A program made the position numbers and the translations under genes. From the NCBI GenBank assembly GCA_022432975.1, contig CM039509.1, forward strand, positions 26,934,510 to 26,998,509: 64,000 bases of DNA. Reading direction: 5' to 3'. This DNA comes from Begonia masoniana. Taxonomy: Eukaryota > Streptophyta > Magnoliopsida > Cucurbitales > Begoniaceae. This document shows, piece after piece, positions 12,601 through 21,578 of this stretch; position 1 is the first letter of the stretch, and each line of letters starts with the position of its first letter. The notes below the pieces were generated by a model. The model saw only the letters and a program-made list of their open reading frames with translations, searched no databases and was not told where the DNA came from.

Positions 12601-14152
12601 TGCATCGAAAGATGCCTTAGTTGCCTGCATCGAAAGATGCCTTAAAAATTTGTCTGCATCGTTAGATGCCTTATTTGCCTGCATCGAAAGATGCCTTAGT
12701 TGCCTGCATCGAAAGATGCCTTAGTTGCCTGCATCGAAAGATGCCTTAGTTGCCTGCATCGAAAGGTGCCTTATTTGCCTGCATCGAAAGATGCCTTAGT
12801 TGCCTGCATCGAAAGATGCCTTAGTTGCCTGCATCGAAAGATGCCTTAGTTGCCTGCATCGAAAGGTGCCTTATTTGCCTGCATCGAAAGATGCCTTAGT
12901 TGCCTGCATCGAAAGATGCCTTAAAAATTTGTCTGCATCGTTAGATGCCTTATTTGCCTGCATCGAAAGATGCCTTAGTTGCCTGCATCGAAAGATGCCT
13001 TAGTTGCCTGCATCGAAAGATGCCTTAGTTGCCTGCATCGAAAGATGCCTTAGTTGCCTGCATCGAAAGATGCCTTAGTTGCCTGCATCGAAAGATGCCT
13101 TAGTTGCCTGCATCGAAAGATGCCTTAGTTGCCTGCATCGAAAGATGCCTTAGTTGCCTGCATCGAAAGATGCCTTAGTTGCCTGCATCGAAAGGTGCCT
13201 TATTTGCCTGCATCGAAAGATGCCTTAGTTGCCTGCATCGAAAGATGCCTTAGTTGCCTGCATCGAAAGATGCCTTAGTTGCCTGCATCGAAAGGTGCCT
13301 TATTTGCCTGCATCGAAAGATGCCTTAGTTGCCTGCATCGAAAGATGCCTTAGTTGCCTGCATCGAAAGATGCCTTAGTTGCCTGCATCGAAAGGTGCCT
13401 TATTTGCCTGCATCGAAAGGTGCCTTATTTGCCTGCATCGAAAGATGCCTTAGTTGCCTGCATCGAAAGATGCCTTAGTTGCCTGCATCGAAAGATGCCT
13501 TAGTTGCCTGCATCGAAAGATGCCTTAGTTGCCTGCATCGAAAGATGCCTTAGTTGCCTGCATCGAAAGATGCCTTAGTTGCCTGCATCGAAAGATGCCT
13601 TAGTTGCCTGCATCGAAAGATGCCTTAGTTGCCTGCATCGAAAGATGCCTTAGTTGCCTGCATCGAAAGATGCCTTAGTTGCCTGCATCGAAAGATGCCT
13701 TAGTTGCCTGCATCGAAAGGTGCCTTATTTGCCTGCATCGAAAGATGCCTTAAAAATTTGTCTGCATCGTTAGATGCCTTATTTGCCTGCATCGAAAGAT
13801 GCCTTAGTTGCCTGCATCGAAAGATGCCTTAGTTGCCTGCATCGAAAGATGCCTTAAAAATTTCATTCCAAACCCCCCCTTTTCCTTCTTTAAATCCAAC
13901 GTGAGAACTTCATCAAAATTACCACTTTCAATTACTTTTCATTTCCATTTACATGGTTTTTTATTGGTTCATGAATTTTGACTTTTCAAACACTTTGAAT
14001 TTTCAACCATTACACTTTTATTTTGACTTGTCACCTTCTCTTCTACTCTTCACTTGTTTCAAACTCAAACTCAAAGCTTTAACACTTAACATTTATCCTA
14101 ACTCTTCTATTTTAAAGCACAAGTGCGTTACAGAAAATACCTAGGTGTTACA
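9674..14152 (-). mobile_element. LTR-C: 4.5-kb solo LTR with embedded satellite
   Basis: Minus-strand LTR starting at 14152 (TGTAACACCTAGG) and ending at 9674 (GGGGGCGTTACA), flanked by a perfect duplication CCTTT (9669-9673 and 14153-14157). No internal region, so a solo LTR. It keeps the TAAGC/GCTTA hairpin (10489-10475) and acceptor GGGTAG|GTGACGAG (10454), while the part between its first ~290 bp and that hairpin is almost entirely tandem array. As in LTR-B the mini-exon and first intron-like block are absent. A GC-rich stretch near 9905-9980 (GATCGATCGGGCC) is its palindromic 3' slot. Confidence 0.85.
10577..13860. repeat. 25-bp tandem array with hairpin units in LTR-C
   Basis: About 130 units of TGCCTGCATCGAAAGATGCCTTAGT. 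Each contains the inverted repeat GCATC-GAAA-GATGC. Recurrent variants keep a stem: GCATC-GTTA-GATGC, and GCATC-GAAA-GGTGC where T-A becomes a T-G wobble. A longer insert (AAAAATTTG) marks some units, showing higher-order structure. Peptides rich in Cys and Ala read from it are repeat artefacts. Confidence 0.95.
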
Positions 14153-14620
14153 CCTTTTGTGGAGAAAATGGAGAAAACGGGAAAAAGGTTGAGGTTAAAA
14201 TCGCCGTTGGTCGCCTGGAAGAGAGAAACAGAGAGGAGAGGAAGAATATGGAGGTTTACGTAGAGGAGAAGATAAGAGGTAGGTTTTCTCAGCAAGTTTT
14301 GGACATTTGGCATCCAACCATTGGCTCCCTCCCACCAACCTTAATTCCTTCCCAAACTGCCCCTCCATGCATCTCTAACTAATGGTTTTGTTTAATTACA
14401 CATTAGTTTGGTTTTTTATGCCATTATCCAATTCAACATGAACTCTGTCGATTTGATTCTAATCGATTTGTTATTTGGTTCGTCAGTTCGGTTTCCTCGA
14501 CATCCTTTTTCTCCACAAAACGTCCCATAATTCCAATAAATATTTATAACATTAATGGCAATTTAATCCCATTTCATAACTCAAGGAATAATTTATACAG
14601 CCAAAAATGCCGGTGTTACA
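14153..14620 (-). mobile_element. LTR-A' fragment, 5' terminus
   Basis: Minus-strand LTR start at 14620 (TGTAACACCGGCATTTTTGG). Its motif AATTAAGGTTGGTGGGAGGGAG aligns to a similar motif in LTR-A (~1796-1813). It continues across LTR-C at 9673. The flanking TTATT at 14621 would be the duplication, but the partner end is lost. Confidence 0.7.
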
Positions 14621-15112
14621 TTATTATTCTATATTCCCCTTTGCATGTTAATTTTATATAATTTCAGTCATGTTTTCCATATGTAATTTGCATACAAATC
14701 TATCATATTATTTTATTTATAATTTTTTACTGCATTATAAGTTCACGAGCATAGTGTCGATTTTTGATTTCTAATAATAATAATCGTATTGTTCTTTAAA
14801 CTAAATTTAAATCACTCGAATACATATTTTACCGCAAAATCAAAACTAAAGTTGATGCGATTAAACAACTAATGATTCTCGAACCCCCGCTACCCATTTT
14901 GTTATTGAATTTTCCACATAAAAATAATGTCTTTTAAATTGCTTCCTTTTAATCATAAAATTCAGTTTTTATTTGTTTTTGGTTTAACATATCTCTTGAT
15001 TTATTTTAATTTATCGTTCTTGATTAAGCTTTTAGCTACCTCTTCGTGGAATCAACTGCCTGAAACCGTGCTGCATCTGACTGCTTAGTAGTGAACAATT
15101 TGGGCGTAATCA
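14621..15112 (+). mobile_element. 3' part of an Athila-type LTR
   Basis: AT-rich sequence ending CGTAATCA directly before an Athila-style primer site. The region just before the end (CTCTTCGTGGAATCAACTGCC, 15040-15060) resembles U5 of Athila LTRs. The 5' part is cut off at 14620 by the inverted LTR-A'. No gene is seen. Confidence 0.6.
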
Positions 15113-15117
15113 AATTT

Positions 15118-15135
15118 TGGTGCCGTTGTCGGGGA
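15118..15135 (+). promoter_or_regulatory. Athila primer-binding site
   Basis: TGGTGCCGTTGTCGGGGA closely follows the LTR end. Athila and related non-chromovirus gypsy elements carry a near-identical primer site, which differs from the tRNA-iMet site of all other elements here. Confidence 0.75.
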
Positions 15136-15617
15136 GGTGTAACGATCAAGATTGTCAACCAATATAATGCTTCAAGAGGTAAGTATTTATTTATTTTATG
15201 TTGTAATTTTTGTAATTAAAAAAAAAAACTTTTGCAATTCTTTTATTTCCAGCAAAGTTAGAATTAAAAAAAAAAACAAATCTCTTAAATCAATTTGTTA
15301 CATATTTTTGTTATTAGATTGTATTTCCTTAAGACAATCTCTTTTATTTTCATTTGTTTAAAATAGAATATATCTTTGACTTTATCTTTTAATTTATTTG
15401 ATAAGATTAGATTTTATTCCCATAATTTTTTTAGTTTCTTTTTTTAAATTAGATTTTAGTTTTATAATCATAATAAGATATTTCCTAATTTATTTAGATG
15501 TAATGTATTAATTGGGTAATCTCTTTTTAATAGTAAATCTAGGTTTAGAGATTTCTTTTAATAGGCGCTTTCCTAATCTAAATAGATTTAGGTTAATTGT
15601 TTAGTAGTTTTTGGCGA
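15136..15617 (+). other. Athila 5' untranslated leader
   Basis: T- and A-rich sequence of ~480 bp between primer site and gag start with homopolymer runs. No credible gene or structure is seen. Confidence 0.5.
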
Positions 15618-16178
15618 ATGGTTCCATTTAGAGATGAACTAGGACGTTTTGCGAAGAAACCAATTCAAAACTTTACTAGCGAAACTTCGTCTCATCTTCC
15701 ATCCTCTTCGTCCAATCCTCCTTCTTCATCTCATTCTTCCTCATCACATCGTTCTCTTGACGTTCCAAATTTTGGCACCTGAGATTGACAACTTAAGAGC
15801 CATGTCGCAACACGAGGACAACAATCAAAGGAGGTTAATGGATTACCTTCACCCCACTCGCACGGCCATCCCATCATGCATCATGTTCCTCCCTAACATG
15901 CTACAATTGGATTTCAAGCAAGGCATGATTCAATTATTGCCAACCTTCACGGGTTAGAGACTGAGAATCCATATGTACATATTAGAGAATTCGAGGAGGT
16001 GGTGGCCACTTTCCATAGTTGTGCTGATGCCATAAACTCCATGAGGTTGAAGTTCTTCCCATTCTCCCTGAAGGATAAGGCAAAAAACTGGCTATATTCT
16101 CTTCGACATAGGTCTATTGGTTCATGGGAGGAGATGACAACAACATTCTTCAACAAATACTTCATGTACCATAAAACC
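15618..16178 (+). pseudogene. gag: Athila gag, N-terminal part
   Basis: From ATG at 15618 the frame encodes MVPFRDELGRFAKKP and a Ser/Pro-rich stretch, then shifts. Continuing in other frames gives the Athila-type gag core: ENPYVHIREFEEVV, RLKFFPFSLKDKAKNWLYSL and TTTFFNKYF. This is the structural capsid protein. Frameshifts lie near 15775 and 15950. The gene is interrupted at 16178 by the Cassandra-like array, which duplicated AAACC, and resumes at 18871. Confidence 0.8.
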
Positions 16179-16264
16179 TGTAACGACCCCGATTCCCAGC
16201 AAGATATTGTCCGCTCTGGGGATTGGGCCTTAGCCCAATATCCTCCCCTCACGGCTTTGTTTGG

Positions 16265-16357
16265 CGAGAACTTCCCAGAAGGTCACCCAACCTGGAATTG
16301 CTCTCGCCGAAGCACTTTTAACTTCGGAGTTCTTATGGGATCCGTTGCCAATTGTGC
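16265..16357 (-). ncRNA. 5S rRNA-like segment, Cassandra LTR copy 1
   Basis: On the minus strand, GGATCCCATAAGAACTCCGA, then AGTTAAAAGTGCTTCGGCGA and GGTTGGGTGACCTTCTGGGA align to the central and 3' parts of plant 5S rRNA, including sequence equivalent to the internal pol III promoter (A box, intermediate element, C box). The 5' ~20 nt of 5S are not recognisable. In Cassandra elements this segment can drive pol III transcription; whether these copies do is unknown. Confidence 0.8.
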
Positions 16358-16724
16358 TCCAAAACGCGTCTTTCTATGTTGGGAGGGTCTCTTTACATAT
16401 GTTTCATTTCCATATACTTCCCCAAGCGCTGTGGGATTGTGACGACCCCCTCTTTACGGACCTGTCACCTTCCGGCTCGCCCCGCGCGGACGTATCGCCA
16501 TCCGGTTCCGGTTCGTGCAGCCATCGTACCAGTACAGATTCGGGACTTACAGATTCGGGTCATCACAATCACCCCCCCTTGAGGGCCCAACGTCCTCGTT
16601 GGCCACAATTCCGGTTGGGTACAGGCTCTGATACCATTTGTAACGACCCCGTTTCCCAGCAAGATATTGTCCGCTCTGGGGATTGGGCCGTAACCCAGTA
16701 TCCTCCCCTCACGGCTTTGTTTGG

Positions 16725-16817
16725 CGAGAACTTCCCGGAAGGTCACCCAACCTGGAATTGCTCTCGCCGAAGCACTTTTAACTTCGGAGTTTTTATGGGA
16801 TCCGTTGCCAATTGTGC
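16725..16817 (-). ncRNA. 5S rRNA-like segment, copy 2
   Basis: Same segment in the most divergent LTR. It reads CCCATAAAAACTCCG and TTCCGGGAAGTTC, with two small changes from copy 1; the boxes are kept. Confidence 0.75.
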
Positions 16818-17198
16818 TCCAAAACGCGTCTTGCTATGTTGGGAGGGTCTCTTTACATATGTTTCATTTCCATATACTTCCCCAAGCGATGTGAGATTGT
16901 GACGACCCCCTCTTTACGACCCGGGATTCGCCTATACTCGAGTCCGGGATTCGCCTACACTCGGCTTAGGTCCCGAGGTTTGCCCCGCAACCTGAGGTTT
17001 GCCCCGCAGTCGTACACATACGTTCACTTTCGGGTCATCACAATCACCCCCCCTCGGGGGCCCAACGTCCTCGGGGGCCCAATTCCGGTTGGGTACAGGC
17101 TCTGATACCATTTGTAACGACCCCTTTTCCCAGCAAGATATTGTCCGCTCTGGGGATTGGGCCGTAGCCCAATATCCTCCCCTCACGGCTTTGTTTGG

Positions 17199-17291
17199 CG
17201 AGAACTTCCCGGAAGGTCACCCAACCTGGAATTGCTCTCGCCGAAGCACTTTTAACTTCGGAGTTCTTATGGGATCCGTTGTCAATTGTGC
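17199..17291 (-). ncRNA. 5S rRNA-like segment, copy 3
   Basis: Shares the TTCCGGGAAG variant with copy 2 but the CCCATAAGAAC form with copy 1, which suggests exchange between LTR subtypes. Confidence 0.75.
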
Positions 17292-17645
17292 TCCAAAACG
17301 CGTCTTGCTATCTTGGGAGGGTCTCTTTACATATGTTTCATTTCCATATATTTCCCCAAGCGATGTGGGATTGTGACGACCCCTTCTTTACGACCTGTCA
17401 CCTTCCGGCTCGCCCGCGCGGACGTACCACCATCCAGGTTCCGGTTCGTGCAGCCATCGTACCATACGTACACATCCGGGTCATTACAATCACCCCCCCT
17501 CGGGGGCCCAACGTCCACGTTGGCCACATTTCTGGTTGAGTACAGGCTCTGATACAATTTGTAACGACCCCGATTCCCAGCAAGATATTGTCCGCTCTGG
17601 GGATTGGGCCTTAGTCCAATATCCTCCCCTCACGGCTTTGTTTGG

Positions 17646-17738
17646 CGAGAACTTCCCAGAAGGTCACCCAACCTGGAATTGCTCTCGCCGAAGCACTTTT
17701 AACTTCGGAGTTCTTATGGGATCCGTTGCCAATTGTGC
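17646..17738 (-). ncRNA. 5S rRNA-like segment, copy 4
   Basis: Identical by eye to copy 1 over the 5S-like core. Confidence 0.78.
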
Positions 17739-18104
17739 TCCAAAACGCGTCTTACTATGTTGGGAGGGTCTCTTTACATATGTTTCATTTCCATATACTT
17801 CCCCAAGCGCTGTGGGATTGTGACGACCCCCTCTTTACGACCTGTCACCTTCCGGCTCGCCCGCGCGGACGTATCGCCATCCGGGTTCCGGTTCGTGCAG
17901 CCATCGTACCAGTACAGATTCGGGACTTACAGATTCGGGTCATCACAATCACCCCCCCTTGGGGGCCCAACGTCCTCGTTGGCCACAATTCCGGTTGGGT
18001 ACAGGCTCTGATACAATTTGTAACGACCCCGATTCCCAGCAAGATATTGTCCGCTCTGGGGATTGGGCCTTAGTCCAATATCCTCCCCTCACGGCTTTGT
18101 TTGG

Positions 18105-18197
18105 CGAGAACTTCCCAGAAGGTCACCCAACCTGGAATTGCTCTCGCCGAAGCACTTTTAACTTCGGAGTTCTTATGGGATCCGTTGCCAATTGTGC
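18105..18197 (-). ncRNA. 5S rRNA-like segment, copy 5
   Basis: Lies in an LTR that appears identical to the one holding copy 4, so the two are probably products of the latest duplication in the array. Confidence 0.78.
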
Positions 18198-18563
18198 TCC
18201 AAAACGCGTCTTACTATGTTGGGAGGGTCTCTTTACATATGTTTCATTTCCATATACTTCCCCAAGCGCTGTGGGATTGTGACGACCCCCTCTTTACGAC
18301 CTGTCACCTTCCGGCTCGCCCGCGCGGACGTATCGCCATCCGGGTTCCGGTTCGTGCAGCCATCGTACCAGTACAGATTCGGGACTTACAGATTCGGGTC
18401 ATCACAATCACCCCCCCTTGGGGGCCCAACGTCCTCGTTGGCCACAATTCCGGTTGGGTACAGGCTTTGATACCATTTGTAACGACCCCGATTCCCAGCA
18501 AGATATTGTCTGCTCTGGGGATTGGGCCTTAGCCCAATATCCTCCCCTCACGGCTTTGTTTGG

Positions 18564-18656
18564 CGAGAACTTCCCAGAAGATCACCCAACCTGGAATTGC
18601 TCTCGCCGAAGCACTTTTAACTTCGGAGTTCTTATGGGATCCGTTGCCAATTGTGC
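18564..18656 (-). ncRNA. 5S rRNA-like segment, copy 6
   Basis: Differs in the C-box equivalent: GGGTGATCTTC replaces GGGTGACCTTC, one C-to-T change inside the internal promoter region. Confidence 0.75.
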
Positions 18657-18865
18657 TCCAAAACGCGTCTTACTATGTTGGGAGGGTCTCTTTACGTATG
18701 TTTCATTTCCATATACTTCCCTAAGCGTTGTGGGATTGTGACGACCCCCTCTTTACGACCTGTCACCTTCCGGCTCGCCCGCGCGGACGTATCGCCATCC
18801 GGGTTCCGGTTCGTGCAGCCATCGTACCAGTACAGATTCGGGACTTACAGATTCGGGTCATCACA

Positions 18866-19842
18866 AAACCAATGGTCTCAAACGACATATTCTTTCTATC
18901 AAAAGGAAAGTGAAACCTTAACCCAAGCTTGGGATAGGCTTAAAGATCTGTTGAATTCTTGTCCCCATCACGGTTATGAAAGTTGGCGTCTCGTTAACTA
19001 TTTCTATAACTGACTTACAGTACGTTATCGCCAATTTGTCGAGATGATGCGCAATGTGGAATTCCTTCACAAGGACCTTGACGAAGCCATCAAGTACTTG
19101 AATGATCTAGCTAAAAACTCTCACACTTGAAGTGGACCGAGTGCTATCAAAAGTACCAGTAGGTCCCGACTAGTTGGAATCTATCAACTTAAGGAAGAAG
19201 ACAATCTAAAAGCGCAAGTCGAAGCTTTAACCAAGCAGCTCGAAGTCCTCAAGTCCCAAAGTGGTAAGGCAATCCATACGGTCACCAAGGCAGAGGTTAA
19301 TGATGTCTGCTTTTTCTGTGGGGGAATGGATCATCATGCTCAAGACTGTGCCAGTTACGGAGAGATAAGGGGGATTTATGAGCAACAATGTAACGCCCTA
19401 GGGAATTACACGAACCCTTATTCACCCTACTCTAGTTCCTACAATCCTAGCGGGCTGAACCACGCAAACTTTAGCTGAAGAGACTCCCATCAACAAGTAC
19501 AATCATCTGGGGGCCAATGGAAACCTGACCAACAGGCTAATCCACCATGAGCACACTCGGCACCACAATACAGTGCCCAACCATCGAGGAGCTCACTCGA
19601 GGATGCTTTGAAAAAATTCATAGATGCACAATTCACGACGAACAACAAGTTTGAATCTGTCCTCAACCAATTGGTGAAAGACAACAAGGACATCAAGAGT
19701 CAAATCACAAAGTTGACCCGTTCATTAGCCATTCAGGAGCGCAACAAATTTCCATCTCAGGCTCGACCAAACCCAAAGAAACTCCACATGGCCGAAACCT
19801 TAGACAAATCTTCTCAGAATGTCAAGGAAGTTAATGTCATAA
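18866..19842 (+). pseudogene. gag: Athila gag, C-terminal part with zinc knuckle
   Basis: Gag resumes after the array: QTTYSFYQKESETLTQAWDR and LLNSCPHHGYESWRLVNYF follow the N-terminal part closely. A stop comes after NYFYN (19012). The nucleocapsid zinc knuckle CFFCGGMDHHAQDC lies near 19314-19355 (CX2CX4HX4C). A coiled-coil-like stretch (19608-19842, KFESVLNQLVKDNKDIKSQI) follows. A stop also falls in the Ser/Tyr-rich stretch after the knuckle. The gene is cut at 19842 by E1, and the protease that should follow is missing. Confidence 0.8.
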
Positions 19843-20544
19843 TGTAGCAACCGGTATTGTCCACCTTATTTAATTAATAACGTCATTTTGTAACTTTTAT
19901 CTTTATGGAATTTTAGTGAATTTGATTGGTTGGTTAAATAGGTTAAAGTTGGTTAGCCAAGGGTATTTGAGTAATTGTGAAGTAGTGTTATAAATGGAAG
20001 GTTTAATGAAGGTTTAGCCGCCACTTTTTCTCATTTTCCTTTCTCGGTATTTGGTTCAGCTAAGCAGAGTTTCTCTCGGTGATTTTCTCTCCCATTTTCT
20101 CCAAGCTAGGTGAGTTCTACTTCAATTTCTTGCTACATTGTAACTATCGATGTTAGAGGGGATTTTAAATGCGAGTTTTGAGAATGCTGTAAGTGAGAGT
20201 TAGTTTGGGTTTGGGGCAAATCGGGAATACTCAATGAATAGAACTCCCAAATTAGTTTCCTTAGATTTCTAGATGGTTAGAATGAAGTTTAGTGAAGATT
20301 TAATTAATACTCGGTTTATGGTTTTAGGTTTGAGCAAACTCCCGAGGTAGATTTTAATCAAGTTTTTCAGGAGACCAGGTAAGTAGAGTATGTGTGTGCC
20401 TTCGGGTCTACATCACAAAACAGTAGGTTTATGCTTGTTTGAATGTTTTCTGTATGTCATGTATCATGTTTTTGGAAAGAACACGAAAATGAATTTACAT
20501 GTAATGACATGGTAAGGCATGAACATATTGTAATAGACCAACGG

Positions 20545-20740
20545 TTAAAGGAACTAATCTGCCCCTTAATCGATGAAGAGGATGTATGACTTTGGGAAAT
20601 TGATCCGTTTCCCAATGGAATATAGGATCAGATTAGCTGTTAAGGGAACTAATCCACCCCTTAATCGATGAAGAGGAAGTATGACTTTGGGAAAATTGAT
20701 CCAACTCCCAATGGAACCAAGGGATCAGATCAGAGAAAGA
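20545..20740 (+). repeat. Two-copy ~95-bp repeat in E1 intron-like block 2
   Basis: Two ~95-bp direct copies beginning GGAACTAATC (from ~20550 and ~20645) sit between the mini-exon donor and the acceptor. This is the same slot that holds large arrays in other LTRs. Confidence 0.8.
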
Positions 20741-21199
20741 ATGTGAATGCAACTGAGATGTGAAAGTAGAAACTGCATAACTAGGATTTATGTTTCAGCT
20801 TATCATTTCATCATTGCTCTCCTTATTTAGCATTAGGCTAATAGATGAGTTTTGTGATGTAGGTGCTGAGGTAACTACTGGAGAATTCTCTGAATTTATG
20901 AAGACTAGGAGCAGTTGATGGAGCACACCTATACCTCGACTTGGCAATCTGATGGAGCGGTTTAGCTAATGTCAGTAGGTGTGAAAGTCTAGTTGACAAT
21001 GGTTCAGTTTTAGTATGTTGAGTATGTTAATGACAACAGGAGTTTAATGTTTTTAATAATTTTGGAGCTTTTTTGATTATGAAAACACGATTTTATTTTA
21101 GTTATAGATTGTTATTCTGGATTTATAAAGTTGTGGATTTATGTTGTTTTGAATAGCTACTGTTAAAAATTAACAAGTTCTTTTAGTAGACAGAGTTGT

Positions 21200-21578
21200 C
21201 CGTTTGTTTAGAGTGTTACTGTTCACCGGTGGATGTTGTCTATCGGTTGATGTAGTCTATCGGTGGATGTAGAGTATTACTGTTCACTGGTGGATGTTGT
21301 CTATCGGTGGATGTAGTCTATCGGTGGATGTAGAGTGTTACTATTAACTGGTGGATGTTGTCTATCAGTGGATGTAGTCTCTTGGTGGATGTAGAATGTT
21401 ACTATTCACCGGTGGATGTTGTCTATCGGTGGATGTAGTCTATCGGTAGATGTGAGTAATAGATTTATCGTTAGTGATCGGAGAGGTGAGTAATTGCTTT
21501 GTTGTTAATGTCGGTAGACTGAGAATGAGCTTTTGGTTTGTGACGGATGGATGTGAGTGATAGATTTTGTCGTTTTGT
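21200..21578 (+). repeat. Degenerate border of the 17-bp array
   Basis: Imperfect units (CACCGGTGGATGTTGTC, TATCGGTTGATGTAG) mixed with unique sequence precede the homogeneous array, a usual sign of satellite growth from an older short repeat. CACCGGTGGATG is close to the E5 60-bp repeat motif. Confidence 0.8.

Larger units (their letters stand above)
16179..18865 (-). mobile_element. Cassandra-like TRIM, tandem array of six LTRs
   Basis: Six ~376-404-bp LTRs alternate with five ~70-bp internal domains, flanked by AAACC duplications (16174-16178, 18866-18870). On the minus strand each LTR runs TGTGATGACCC (first: TGTAATGACCC in the copy ending at 17488) to GGTCGTTACA. Each internal domain starts AATGGTATCAGAGCC (tRNA-iMet primer site) and ends in a G-rich polypurine tract. 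It has no coding capacity, so it is a TRIM. Each LTR holds a 93-nt 5S rRNA-like segment, the hallmark of Cassandra. LTRs: 16179-16567, 16639-17042, 17113-17488, 17560-17947, 18019-18406, 18478-18865. Such an array fits unequal recombination between LTRs. Plus-strand open frames across it are by-products. Confidence 0.9.

Noticed and set aside
10655..13003. Cys/Ala-rich frames (PASKDALVACIERC repeats)
   Set aside because: They are translations of the 25-bp satellite and start and stop with unit variants.
16265..18656. Functional 5S rDNA cluster
   Set aside because: The 5S-like segments lack the 5' end, are diverged, and are embedded in TRIM LTRs with primer sites and a target duplication around the whole array.
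16261..18741. Several plus-strand frames of 90-210 codons
   Set aside because: They recur with the LTR period of the Cassandra-like array and lie antisense to it; the 5S-like, primer and purine-tract features are on the minus strand.
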